The position numbers and the translations under genes were made by a program. The notes beneath the pieces were generated by a model, which was given only the letters and a program-made list of their open reading frames with translations, searched no databases and was not told the DNA's origin. Shown here one piece after another: positions 16,440 to 23,452 of a stretch of DNA of 64,000 bases (within the stretch, counting starts at the first letter, position 1; every line of letters begins with the position of its first letter). The stretch lies in contig MNSZ01000047.1 in assembly GCA_001916715.1 (NCBI GenBank), positions 6,446-70,445 of the forward strand, written 5' to 3'. The DNA is from Firmicutes bacterium CAG:24053_14 (lineage in GTDB: Bacteria; Bacillota; Clostridia; Oscillospirales; Oscillospiraceae).

Positions 16440-17006
16440 TCACAACAGGATAACCCTTTTCTTTTTCAGCAGCGACAGCACGGCCTTCACCGATATATCT
16501 CTGCATCCGGCACGTTCCATTTGCGTTTCCAGGATATTATCCATGATGTTTTCCTGCGTATAAATCAATTCCGTCAGTGCCTGCCGGTTGCCTGCGCCGA
16601 GAAGCTGCGGCTCCGGCCGGACATTGTGCTCATTCAGGTACACCAGCTCCGCCATGCTGAGCCGGAGTCCCGCCTCGGTGAGCCATTTCAGCAAATTCTT
16701 TTCATCGGAACTGAGGATACGTCCTGCACCTTTGGGGCTCGCCGGGGTGATGACGCACTGCGTCAATGCCCGGTATTCGCCAGCGGTATCATCACCGGCA
16801 AGCTCCACCAGCTCCTGGCGCTTCAGCTGGTTCAGCGACTTCTCGGCCAGGATGTTACCTTCTTTTACTTCAGAGAAGCCAAAACGCCCGTTCAGCCACA
16901 AATCCGCCTGTAGGCCGGTCAGCTGGAAATCCACACCGCAGCGCGTCACATGGAGGATATCCTCCGTGGATGCTTTGCTCACCATGCCCTTGGATATATA
17001 TTTCAT
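16440..17006 (-). CDS. hypothetical element protein
   Basis: 188 residues from ATG 17006, which has GAGGTG six bases upstream; a GTG at 17015 would overlap the Shine-Dalgarno. The N-terminal half (VDFQLTGLQADLWLNGRFGF) and the C-terminal helical part (AELVYLNEHN, LTELIYTQENI) suggest a soluble helical, perhaps winged-helix-like, protein. I see no decisive motif. It ends 8 bases before the small membrane protein gene. Confidence 0.6.
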   Translation of the reverse strand: MKYISKGMVSKASTEDILHVTRCGVDFQLTGLQADLWLNGRFGFSEVKEGNILAEKSLNQLKRQELVELAGDDTAGEYRALTQCVITPASPKGAGRILSSDEKNLLKWLTEAGLRLSMAELVYLNEHNVRPEPQLLGAGNRQALTELIYTQENIMDNILETQMERAGCRDISVKAVLSLLKKKRVILL

Positions 17007-17069
17007 GCTGTCCACCTCGCAATCTTTCTTTGCTTATATTACACGGCATGGATTCCCTTTTTACAACGC

Positions 17070-17459
17070 CTATAAGATGTACAGTGCAAGAACACACAGT
17101 CCAGCAATCAGCAGGACGCCTCCGGCAATTACAGCGACCTTTTTAATAAGCTCCTTGTCAAGCCCCTCCTTTTGCCTATCCATATCGGATGGCAGCACAT
17201 CGTCGTAATATCCATCATAGCTGTCGTCGGCTGCTCTGGTGGATCTTTTCGTTTCTGAGGTGTGTTGCAGCGGCTTTTTCTTGGATTTGCGCTTGTCCTG
17301 TGCAACATGTTTTTTCTTTTGCGGGATATCGCTTTCGGGTTTTACTCTTTTCTTGCCAGGCGCTTCTTCTGTGACTATAGGCAGCGTCTTTCCGCACTCC
17401 GCACAGAAAGAAGCGGCGCTGTCAGCAATGGCAGCACCGCAGTAGGGACAGTATTTCAT
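17070..17459 (-). CDS. zinc-ribbon protein with C-terminal membrane anchor
   Basis: 129 residues from ATG 17459, with AAAGGAG 9 bases upstream. Residues 1-24 are a zinc ribbon with CPYCG and CAECG pairs, typical of zinc_ribbon_2-like proteins. A long Lys-rich linker follows, then an acidic patch, and residues about 108-128 form a single transmembrane helix at the C-terminus. Proteins of this design are widespread in Firmicutes with unknown function. The tail anchor would place the zinc ribbon in the cytoplasm. Confidence 0.75.
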   Translation of the reverse strand: MKYCPYCGAAIADSAASFCAECGKTLPIVTEEAPGKKRVKPESDIPQKKKHVAQDKRKSKKKPLQHTSETKRSTRAADDSYDGYYDDVLPSDMDRQKEGLDKELIKKVAVIAGGVLLIAGLCVLALYIL

Positions 17460-17617
17460 CTTAACACACTCCTTTGGACAGTATTTGGCCATAAAGCCAT
17501 ATCCAAGACCCAAAGGTGGACGATAAGATTATAACACAGCCGCTTTTTCAAGTCATCGGCGCCGACCTTGCCAAATCTGTGCCATTTTATAGGCGGTGCG
17601 GTTTTACTACGGCTCCT

Positions 17618-18058
17618 TCAGAGCGCCAGGTTCAAAATTATCTTTGTTCCTTTGCTTTTTGCGTACCTCAGAGTCTGCGCAGCGCCTCCGTACCCATGGT
17701 CAACATATGCGACAACATAGTCCGCCTGGTCCACCGTCCACCGATTTCTGTGCGTGATGGCAAAGCGCCGGGGGACAAACTCCAAGCCTTCCGGATAAAT
17801 CGTGTCCGGCTCATCTGCAAGCAAGAATTCCTCCTTTTTTCCGGGCATGTAGGCTAAAACCACATAAACTTCAATACTCGGATACTGTGTTTTCAGCCTC
17901 TTCAAGACAGCAAGAGCCATGCGATCAAAAGCGCCGTGATTTCCAATATAGAAGCATTTCACATCTTCCTGCGTGACCAAGGAGTCAACGGTGCGCTCCA
18001 ATTGTCCTTCAATGCTGGAACGAACTGCGCTATGTCCGCAGAACGTACAGATGGACGT
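17618..18058 (-). CDS. SLOG-superfamily (DUF1273-like) protein with degraded start codon
   Basis: The FYIGNHGAFDRMAL, VPRRFAI and DYVVAYVDHGYGGAAQTLRYAK segments are diagnostic of the clostridial DUF1273-like SLOG group, which probably binds nucleotide-type ligands. The family's N-terminal strand TFCGHS is present upstream of the first standard start (TTG 18001). In that frame an in-frame TAA ends at 18062, and the only sensible start is an ACG at 18058 with GGAAAG upstream, exactly where an ATG is expected. Either ACG is used weakly, an N-truncated product starts at TTG 18001, or the gene is inactive. It is the first gene read from the promoter at 18,155-18,183. Confidence 0.68.
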   Translation of the reverse strand, partial: TSICTFCGHSAVRSSIEGQLERTVDSLVTQEDVKCFYIGNHGAFDRMALAVLKRLKTQYPSIEVYVVLAYMPGKKEEFLLADEPDTIYPEGLEFVPRRFAITHRNRWTVDQADYVVAYVDHGYGGAAQTLRYAKSKGTKIILNLAL

Positions 18059-18123
18059 TTTTTAATTTTCTTTCCGTAGCCAGAATAACAACACGCCCTT
18101 GCTTTTTTTCATCTCCGCAAAAG

Positions 18124-18197
18124 TTGACCAGTATCGCGGACAACATTTCAGTCCATTGTAGCATACACTATTGAGTGTTGCAACCAATACTGGTCAA
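18124..18197. promoter_or_regulatory. divergent control region with inverted repeats
   Basis: On the minus strand TTGCAA (18178-18183), 17 bases and TACAAT (18155-18160, with TGC extension) form a good promoter for the SLOG gene. The palindrome ACACT-ATTG-AGTGT (18165-18178) lies in its spacer. Longer inverted arms TTGACCAGTAT (18124-18134) and ATACTGGTCAA (18187-18197) flank the region. The HTH gene starts 15 bases downstream on the plus strand, so this is a likely autoregulated divergent operator. Confidence 0.72.
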
Positions 18198-18211
18198 AGG
18201 GAGGTGCTGAA

Positions 18212-18463
18212 ATGACGGAGCAGAAGATACGCCGCGACCGCAATATGGGCGATAATTTACGGCGGCTGCGCGACCAAAGTGGTCTGTCGCCGGAAAAGCT
18301 CTGCGCCGAGCTTCAGCGCCGGGGCTGCGACATTGCAAGAAGCGCCTATGCAAAGTACGAGGCTGGTGAATTAAACATACGAGCCAGTGTGATTATTGAA
18401 TTGCGAAAGATCTATAACTGCTCCTACGATGAATTCTTTGCAGGGCTGGATAAAGAAAATTGA
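18212..18463 (+). CDS. XRE-family helix-turn-helix regulator
   Basis: 83 residues, ATG 18212 after GGGAGGTGCTGAA. Residues about 14-75 match a Cro/CI-type HTH: NLRRLRDQSGLSPEKLCAEL, then the recognition-helix region SAYAKYEAGELN. No extra domain. It is the only plus-strand gene in the first 31 kb and is divergent from the SLOG gene across a region with inverted repeats, so it probably represses its own and the neighbouring promoter. It could also recognise the ATACTA-N7-TAGTAT sites elsewhere in the element, since its flanking repeats share the ATACT half-site. Confidence 0.85.
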   Translation: MTEQKIRRDRNMGDNLRRLRDQSGLSPEKLCAELQRRGCDIARSAYAKYEAGELNIRASVIIELRKIYNCSYDEFFAGLDKEN

Positions 18464-18473
18464 TCAAAAAAGT

Positions 18474-18510
18474 AGACCGATGCAGCAAAAAAGCTGCATC
18501 GGTCCTTTTC
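18474..18510. terminator. bidirectional terminator
   Basis: ACCGATGCAGC and GCTGCATCGGT pair around an A-rich loop, with CCTTTTCT after the stem on plus and a TACTTTTTTG run on minus. It separates the converging HTH gene (plus) and the 18,517 gene (minus). Confidence 0.85.
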
Positions 18511-18516
18511 TCATGC

Positions 18517-19167
18517 TTAGAACATTGACATAGGGCCTTCTTCCGATAGCCTCTCATCTTTGCCGGCTTGCTGTTGTGTCCGACGTAGGGATGTCTGGTT
18601 TTTTGCCAAATACCACGCTGAGAGCCACGCCTCATAATGGATTTTTGTCATGAGCATCAGCTCACTGAACGACTCGAAGGTCATGCTCACCGAAACATGG
18701 TTTTCCGGTTTCTTTCCAAAGCGTGGCACAATCAGTCCCTTTGCGTTGGTTTCACCCGGACCGCTGTCAGCGACGAAAAGGAAGTCCGTCTTGTTGCCGC
18801 ACACAAGCTGAGCTGTTCTGGATAGACTCATTCCATCCGCTCTGCTGCGGCCGTATTTTGCCAGCTTTTCTGCGGAGGTGCCGCCTAAGCATTGATAGAG
18901 TGGTGTGCTGTCACCATTCTTCTTTTTGTTTTGCATCAGCCAGCGCATCTCGCCTCCCAACAGCTTCCTGCAGAGTTCCAGCAGCTCCGCCACATCTATG
19001 TAGATGTGGATGTTGTTTGTCTGACGCTGCCCGGATGGCTTGCTCAAATCGTATGTGGCAAACACAAAGTGCGCCTTGCCGATCTCAAACGAATCGCTCA
19101 GGCTTTCCACAAAACAGCCCCGTGCATCGATGCGGATGATTTGGTTTTGATTGCGATCCTCAGTCAT
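18517..19167 (-). CDS. hypothetical element protein, last gene of the 26-kb operon
   Basis: 216 residues from ATG 19167, after GAGGTGCACGAAA; this start overlaps the upstream stop by 8 bases. The N-terminal 60 residues look beta-rich (IIRIDARGCFVES, KAHFVFATYDL, NIHIYIDVAELLELC) and the C-terminal part helical (FSELMLMTKIHYEAWLSAWYL). I do not recognise the family. It ends the operon just before a bidirectional terminator. Confidence 0.6.
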   Translation of the reverse strand: MTEDRNQNQIIRIDARGCFVESLSDSFEIGKAHFVFATYDLSKPSGQRQTNNIHIYIDVAELLELCRKLLGGEMRWLMQNKKKNGDSTPLYQCLGGTSAEKLAKYGRSRADGMSLSRTAQLVCGNKTDFLFVADSGPGETNAKGLIVPRFGKKPENHVSVSMTFESFSELMLMTKIHYEAWLSAWYLAKNQTSLRRTQQQAGKDERLSEEGPMSMF

Positions 19168-19891
19168 TTTCGTGCACCTCGTTGTTTGCCGGGAGATGCT
19201 CCAGCGCATCAACAATCTTTTCACTGTTTACCTTGAACTGCTCAAAGAAATCCTTACTCATGTCATAGCTCAGGTAGAGCACCGAGAAGATCAGCGACCA
19301 CACAACATCCATCGAATCTTCCGTGTATGAGGGTTCGATTTCATGGATCTTTCTCCCAACGAATGAAATAGTCCGCTGCCACAGGAGGAAAGATTCATCC
19401 TGCACAGGGATTCCGAACGAATCGAGCCATTCCCGCACCGTATGCGTCTCCGATTTGTCGCCGCAGTCTGTCTGATTGAAGATGTACTCGATTTGGACAT
19501 TGGCAAAGCCGTTTTTCTCGTATTCATCCGCCTTCATTTTAATGCAGCGCCCAATGGGATACATGGCACAAACCGTTGGCTTCGCTCTGTGCACAGAGCA
19601 CTTTCGATTCTTCAGCAACGGGCAGCGTTTAATCGTGCCTCTGGGTTTCAGTCTGACGATTGGGAGCCTTGATGACTGCCCGATGTAAGTCTCGCAATAT
19701 GTTTTGACGACCTCATGCGGCGTCAGCCCAAGCTCCTTCGCTATGTTATACAGGTCTTTTGGATTGAGCAGAATATCCTCCCGGTTGATACAGCACTTCC
19801 CGCACTGCTTGCAGCCGAATTGAAAGGCATCGTCAATCCCGATCGTCATGTCGTCGTAGTTCTCCATAATATACTTCAATCTGTTGTCCAT
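19160..19891 (-). CDS. YkgJ-type cysteine-cluster (zinc/iron chelating) protein
   Basis: 243 residues. FGCKQCGKCC (about 25-34), RCPLLKNRKCSVH and KPTVCAMYP fit the CxxCxxCC...C...C pattern of the YkgJ/FliB zinc- or iron-binding family. Function in the family is poorly known; metal chelation and protein modification have been proposed. A second member lies just upstream (19,968-20,642), so the element has two diverged copies. The remaining C-terminal 110 residues are helical and unassigned. Confidence 0.85.
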   Translation of the reverse strand: MDNRLKYIMENYDDMTIGIDDAFQFGCKQCGKCCINREDILLNPKDLYNIAKELGLTPHEVVKTYCETYIGQSSRLPIVRLKPRGTIKRCPLLKNRKCSVHRAKPTVCAMYPIGRCIKMKADEYEKNGFANVQIEYIFNQTDCGDKSETHTVREWLDSFGIPVQDESFLLWQRTISFVGRKIHEIEPSYTEDSMDVVWSLIFSVLYLSYDMSKDFFEQFKVNSEKIVDALEHLPANNEVHEND

Positions 19892-19915
19892 TTGTTTATT
19901 ACCTCCAAATAGATG

Positions 19916-19945
19916 AGAGGCGCCGGTACCCGACGCCTCTTTGTT
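19916..19945 (-). terminator. weak terminator or hairpin between the two cysteine-cluster genes
   Basis: GAGGCGTCGGGTACCGGCGCCTC is a near-perfect stem-loop, followed by TCATCTATTT on the minus strand and by TTTGTTA on the plus strand. The T tract is modest, so it may only attenuate expression of the downstream genes. Confidence 0.55.
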
Positions 19946-19967
19946 ATGTCATACTGACTTGAAACTG

Positions 19968-20642
19968 TTATTTCCGGAAAGCCAGGCTGCTAAGCTCCTG
20001 CTGCAGCCGCTCCAAATTGATAGGGTACTGCTCCAGAAAAGAGCCGTCCAGGTCGAAGCTGGAATAACGATACCACCAGAAGAGTGATAAAGCTTGCTTA
20101 CGTCTTTCTTCTGGAATCTGTCGTAGAAGTCTGGCGATGTGAGGCACAGTACGAAAATCCGTGTGCAGCGCCTCGCGTTCATCCGGCAGGAAATACTGAT
20201 TCATCCAACGACTGACGGAAACATTAGGTCCTTTGAAGTGATGTGTTTGCTCTTTGCTCACTAAGTATTCGAAGCGGCCGTTTTCCGTTGGACTTGCGAT
20301 AAAGGGATATATCCGGCACGCTCTGGGTTTTACCGAATGAATCATGCAGCGGTTCTCCTTGAGGAAAACGCATGCGTCGTCCGCATCCTGCACTTTGAGC
20401 ATAAATACGAAAAACCCACATTCATCCAGCAAAGCGATTTCCGCATGCTTCTCAAGGAAGTCATCGGTGCTCTTGATATTGCTGTCCCGATCCCTCAAAT
20501 ACTTTGTGATGCGAAACACATCCAGGCTTTCCAATACCACGCTCTGTCGGACATGCCTACAACATGCGCTGCATCCCGTGCAGCGGAAGGAAATTTTCTC
20601 CGAGGGCGAAACTTGGACAGCATTCAAAACAGCGTCATTCAT
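19968..20642 (-). CDS. second YkgJ-type cysteine-cluster protein
   Basis: 224 residues from ATG 20642, after GGGAGGGAATGAA; a longer reading to 20729 overlaps the YodL gene and lacks a ribosome site. FRCTGCSACCRH (about 19-30), CVFLKENRCMIH and KPRACRIYPF give the family's cysteine pattern. It is shorter at the C-terminus than the downstream copy and only distantly similar to it, so this is an old duplication or two independent acquisitions. Possible metal-binding role; partner unknown. Confidence 0.84.
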   Translation of the reverse strand: MNDAVLNAVQVSPSEKISFRCTGCSACCRHVRQSVVLESLDVFRITKYLRDRDSNIKSTDDFLEKHAEIALLDECGFFVFMLKVQDADDACVFLKENRCMIHSVKPRACRIYPFIASPTENGRFEYLVSKEQTHHFKGPNVSVSRWMNQYFLPDEREALHTDFRTVPHIARLLRQIPEERRKQALSLFWWYRYSSFDLDGSFLEQYPINLERLQQELSSLAFRK

Positions 20643-20643
20643 T

Positions 20644-20976
20644 TCATTCCCTCCCGCTGGTTTTCTCTTTCGCAAAGGACACCCGCTTAAATCCAAACGA
20701 GTCGCAGAAGAAGAATGAGGAGTTTCCATCAGCCCCTATGATCTCGACCACATCAGACGCGGTAAGAGAGCGCCCCCGGTATCCAGCCGGGTGGTAAATA
20801 TTGAAGACAGTGAACACATCTTCCAGCGTATTTGCATTGACTATACCGCTGTAAACACATTCGTAGATTTCTGCCGGAATGTGTCCACCGTTTTTTTCGC
20901 TCACAAACTCCATGTTCCGAAAGATAACGCGGTTTGTATCCTGTTCGGGAACGATTTGATAGATGGCGATTTTCAT
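20644..20976 (-). CDS. YodL-domain protein
   Basis: 110 residues. IYQIVPEQDTNRVIFRNMEF, YECVYSGIV, TLEDVFTVFNI and the end FFCDSFGFKRV match the YodL-like domain found in many clostridial conjugative elements and phages. Its role is unknown. The ATG at 20976 lies just inside the end of the upstream gene (4-base overlap), and its stop is 1 base before the next start, so it is tightly coupled to both neighbours. Confidence 0.85.
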   Translation of the reverse strand: MKIAIYQIVPEQDTNRVIFRNMEFVSEKNGGHIPAEIYECVYSGIVNANTLEDVFTVFNIYHPAGYRGRSLTASDVVEIIGADGNSSFFFCDSFGFKRVSFAKEKTSGRE

Positions 20977-21401
20977 GACGGGATCCCCTCGCCCTCATAC
21001 AAATCCTCTGTTCTAAGCAGTTGGACCCGATAGGCATCCATGCACTGCTCATCTTCAAGGAATCGGTTGTGCTTATCCGGAATAACGGCGCGCAGTACAG
21101 TGCGGCCGGTCTCCTCGAAAGCATCCAGGCGAATGTCGCAGTCCTCGTATATCCTGGAAACCAGGTCGCCGGCTTTGAATCGTTCTCCGGTCTGCACACG
21201 AAGTCCAAGGGTGTTGAGAATGCGGCCCACCTCTTGTGGCGGTAAATGAAGGACCATCTGGAAATCCATGTGGCCATACTTCTCCATACCGTGGGTGTGG
21301 GCGTTGCAGGCGTAAGGGATAAAGCCTTCCTCAGCCTTGCCGCACTCATCGCAAACGCCATTGGCGCAGTAGTGGATCATCCAATCAATTTGTTTGCTCA
21401 T
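20973..21401 (-). CDS. DUF4262-like protein
   Basis: 142 residues from the second of two adjacent ATGs (21401), best spaced from AGGAGG. A CDECG pair near 17-21 is followed by ACNAHTHGMEKYGHMDFQMVL, the core of the DUF4262 family, and a strand-rich middle. Function unknown; the His and Cys residues suggest metal binding. It overlaps the end of the upstream gene by 17 bases and the YodL gene by 4. Confidence 0.75.
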   Translation of the reverse strand: MSKQIDWMIHYCANGVCDECGKAEEGFIPYACNAHTHGMEKYGHMDFQMVLHLPPQEVGRILNTLGLRVQTGERFKAGDLVSRIYEDCDIRLDAFEETGRTVLRAVIPDKHNRFLEDEQCMDAYRVQLLRTEDLYEGEGIPS

Positions 21402-22185
21402 CATGAACCTCCTTTTTCTTTCTGAGATATTCCCGCATACATAGCATGGAATGCTCAAGATCCTCAGCGAACTTTTTCCAGTCTGACAGAAAGATTTCTA
21501 TGGATTCAAAGTCGCACATGCGGGCATCTTCAAGACAAAACAATTCATAATCCACCTTGTCGGCATCGTCATATGGAAGGCTCAGAACACCTTCCCTGAC
21601 CAACACCAGAAAAGTGCCGAGATGTTTGCCGTCTGAAATCGGATAGCCCCAGCATAGCTCGTTGTGGTACTGCTCCCGATAGGGCTCACAGAATTCCATC
21701 AGCGTAGTATGCGTTGCTCCATTCTCATGAAGATACTCAACCAGCTCCTGCTTCGTCTTCAACTCGTCTATAGGAATCAGACAATCTCCCAAGCGAAGCA
21801 TTTGTTCCATATTCAGTAGCCGATCTGAATCCCCAGGAGTAATCAGAAAGATGCCATCGTTATTGGCAAATGCAGTCTCCCAGCCTTGCCCAAGATAACG
21901 CCTCAAGAGAAGGGTAGATAGCTCCATTCCGAGGCAGCGTGAACTGTCGTCATCTTCGGGAAAGGTTTCCACTCTTGCAGACGCCGGTGCGTCCACCGCA
22001 TCAAGCAACTTTGCAAGCTGCAGTTTGGACAGCCGGCCATCCACAAGTCTCACATTCCAGTAGTCCGGTTCTTCACAGCTCGCACGGCACTCACAGCACA
22101 TCCCAAGGATGGGATTCATTGCGAGCGAAACCATGGCGGCCGCATTCTCCCAGCTAATTTTCACCGTCTTCTTCAGTTCTATCAT
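21385..22185 (-). CDS. hypothetical element protein with cysteine-rich N-terminus
   Basis: 266 residues from ATG 22185 (AAAGGATTCAAT upstream). CCECRASCEEPDYW near residues 30-44 is a cysteine-rich patch that may bind a metal. The rest is acidic and helical with no motif I know. The long reading to 22605 lies out of any ribosome site and overlaps two genes, so it is rejected. The gene overlaps its upstream neighbour by 32 bases. Confidence 0.62.
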   Translation of the reverse strand: MIELKKTVKISWENAAAMVSLAMNPILGMCCECRASCEEPDYWNVRLVDGRLSKLQLAKLLDAVDAPASARVETFPEDDDSSRCLGMELSTLLLRRYLGQGWETAFANNDGIFLITPGDSDRLLNMEQMLRLGDCLIPIDELKTKQELVEYLHENGATHTTLMEFCEPYREQYHNELCWGYPISDGKHLGTFLVLVREGVLSLPYDDADKVDYELFCLEDARMCDFESIEIFLSDWKKFAEDLEHSMLCMREYLRKKKEVHDEQTN

Positions 22186-22450
22186 ATTGAATCCTTTCTG
22201 CCCGGTATGGGGCATAGTATGTTGTTTCGTCTCTATTGGACTGATAGGCGCCGATGCAAACCTCGTGGCAGGGGCTGCGTTCGGGATTGAATTCTGCGAA
22301 GCAAACCAGCTCCGCAGGTTGATTGTCTTTGAGCAGGTATAGATTGATTGCCGGGTAATTTTCGCCGGCGTAGGCCACTGCACGAAGGCTGGAGCCGTCT
22401 GGTAATCGCAGCGTGATGTGCGGATGAGAAACCGTATCCGGCATCGGCAC
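22154..22450 (-). CDS. small hypothetical element protein
   Basis: 98 residues from GTG 22450, or 96 from ATG 22444; GGAGAG lies 4 and 10 bases upstream, so the choice is open. A beta-rich start (HITLRLPDGSSLRAVAY) is followed by VCFAEFNPERSPCHEVCIGAY, a compact fold seen by pattern in related clostridial elements. No function can be proposed. Its end overlaps the next gene by 32 bases. Confidence 0.65.
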   Translation of the reverse strand: MPMPDTVSHPHITLRLPDGSSLRAVAYAGENYPAINLYLLKDNQPAELVCFAEFNPERSPCHEVCIGAYQSNRDETTYYAPYRAERIQYDRTEEDGEN

Positions 22451-22507
22451 AGGACTCTCCGATAGGGAAAATCTCTTTCGCGCCGGACCGCCCGCCTGTG
22501 TATAACG

Positions 22508-22684
22508 CTACCGGGCTGTGTCAAGCTCAATCTGGAGTGCGGAAAATATCTGCTCCACCTGATCGTCATCGTAGCTGTAGACATTGAGGCCTGAGCAGTT
22601 GCCAAGCAGACGAAGCATCTTGATGAGCTTGTTGACTCTCGCCTCCGCCACGCGGCAGAAGCGGTCGGACTTGGATTCTTTCAT
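22508..22684 (-). CDS. small hypothetical protein (58 residues)
   Basis: ATG 22684 follows AAAGGCGG with good spacing. It encodes a charged helical peptide (VNKLIKMLRLLGNCS near 17-31) with an acidic stretch YSYDDDQVEQIFSALQ. It is 16 bases downstream of the 22,701 gene. Short ORFs with a heptad-like pattern and an acidic end such as this are common as accessory regulators, but I have no specific call. Confidence 0.65.
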   Translation of the reverse strand: MKESKSDRFCRVAEARVNKLIKMLRLLGNCSGLNVYSYDDDQVEQIFSALQIELDTAR

Positions 22685-22700
22685 AGCAAACCGCCTTTCA

Positions 22701-23171
22701 TCAGAGAAACCGGATTTCCAACGCATCGATTTCTCCGTCTGTTTTATGCGCATACACGCCATAACCTCCGTCGCCATATCCAGAAGAACTGAAAAACCCG
22801 TCTTTCGTGAGCCATGCGCTGCCGGTTTGGATCGTATCGCAGAAGGAAGACCATGCCGCATCGTCATAGTCGGGCTTTTTGTGAAAAAACCCCGCAAGAC
22901 CGGCGTCAACGCCGATACTACCGATTTCCTCCATTGCCCTCTGACAGGGAATCGCTCCATCCAGATAAATGCCGATAATGCCAACACGTCGATCAATACA
23001 AGGTTCGCCGTCGTATTCGCCTTTCTCGGTGTGCATCCAAATGGCGCAGGTATACTCACCGTCTTTGATCTTCACATCGTTCATGCAACACCAGACGTCT
23101 CTGTCATAGCAGGGGTCGGTGATGTCAACACTGCCGTGAAAATTCTTGATGCCGATAATTTTTCTTCTCAT
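22701..23171 (-). CDS. conserved element protein of unknown function
   Basis: 156 residues from ATG 23171 (AGGAGGCTC upstream). The pattern KNFHGSVDITDPCYD at the start, EYTCAIW and the glycine- and tyrosine-rich end SSSGYGDGGYGVYAH suggest a compact beta-sandwich. It resembles proteins seen next to NAD-dependent ligases in similar elements. No catalytic residues recognised. A terminator lies between it and the ligase gene, so its expression depends on read-through. Confidence 0.65.
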   Translation of the reverse strand: MRRKIIGIKNFHGSVDITDPCYDRDVWCCMNDVKIKDGEYTCAIWMHTEKGEYDGEPCIDRRVGIIGIYLDGAIPCQRAMEEIGSIGVDAGLAGFFHKKPDYDDAAWSSFCDTIQTGSAWLTKDGFFSSSGYGDGGYGVYAHKTDGEIDALEIRFL

Positions 23172-23182
23172 ACTGAGCCTCC

Positions 23183-23224
23183 TAAAAAATAAGCGGAGCA
23201 GAAAATCTCTGCTCCGCTTTTTGA
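23183..23224 (-). terminator. terminator downstream of the ligase gene
   Basis: AAGCGGAGCAGA and TCTGCTCCGCTT pair around a short loop, followed by ATTTTTT on the minus strand. It lies between the end of the ligase BRCT region and the 23,171 gene. Confidence 0.85.
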
Positions 23225-23238
23225 TTCGGCATATTTGT

Positions 23239-23452
23239 TTATGCCAGCATCTCCTCAAACTCCTCCTCAGTCAGCGTGCGGATGCCCAGCTGCTGCGCTT
23301 TTGTCAGCTTGCTGCCGGCCTTTTCGCCAACGATCAGGTAGTCGGTTTTCTTCGTCACCGAGCTTGCAGGATGTGCGCCCAACGAGAGCAGCTTCTCTTG
23401 AATGCCGTCTCTCGTATAGCCCTCCAGCTTGCCGGTGGCTACGATGGTCTTT
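23239..23452 (-). pseudogene. BRCT domain of the DNA ligase, separated by a frameshift
   Basis: In the frame shifted from the main ligase ORF, this segment encodes LLGKTIVATGKLEGYTRDG, then SSVTKKTDYLIVGEKAGSK and LTEEEFEEMLA before TAA at 23239. That is a typical C-terminal BRCT domain of LigA. The main ORF stops at TAG 23439 in the same place, so one base was lost near 23,445-23,452. BRCT is not essential for catalysis in LigA but helps DNA binding. Confidence 0.8.
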
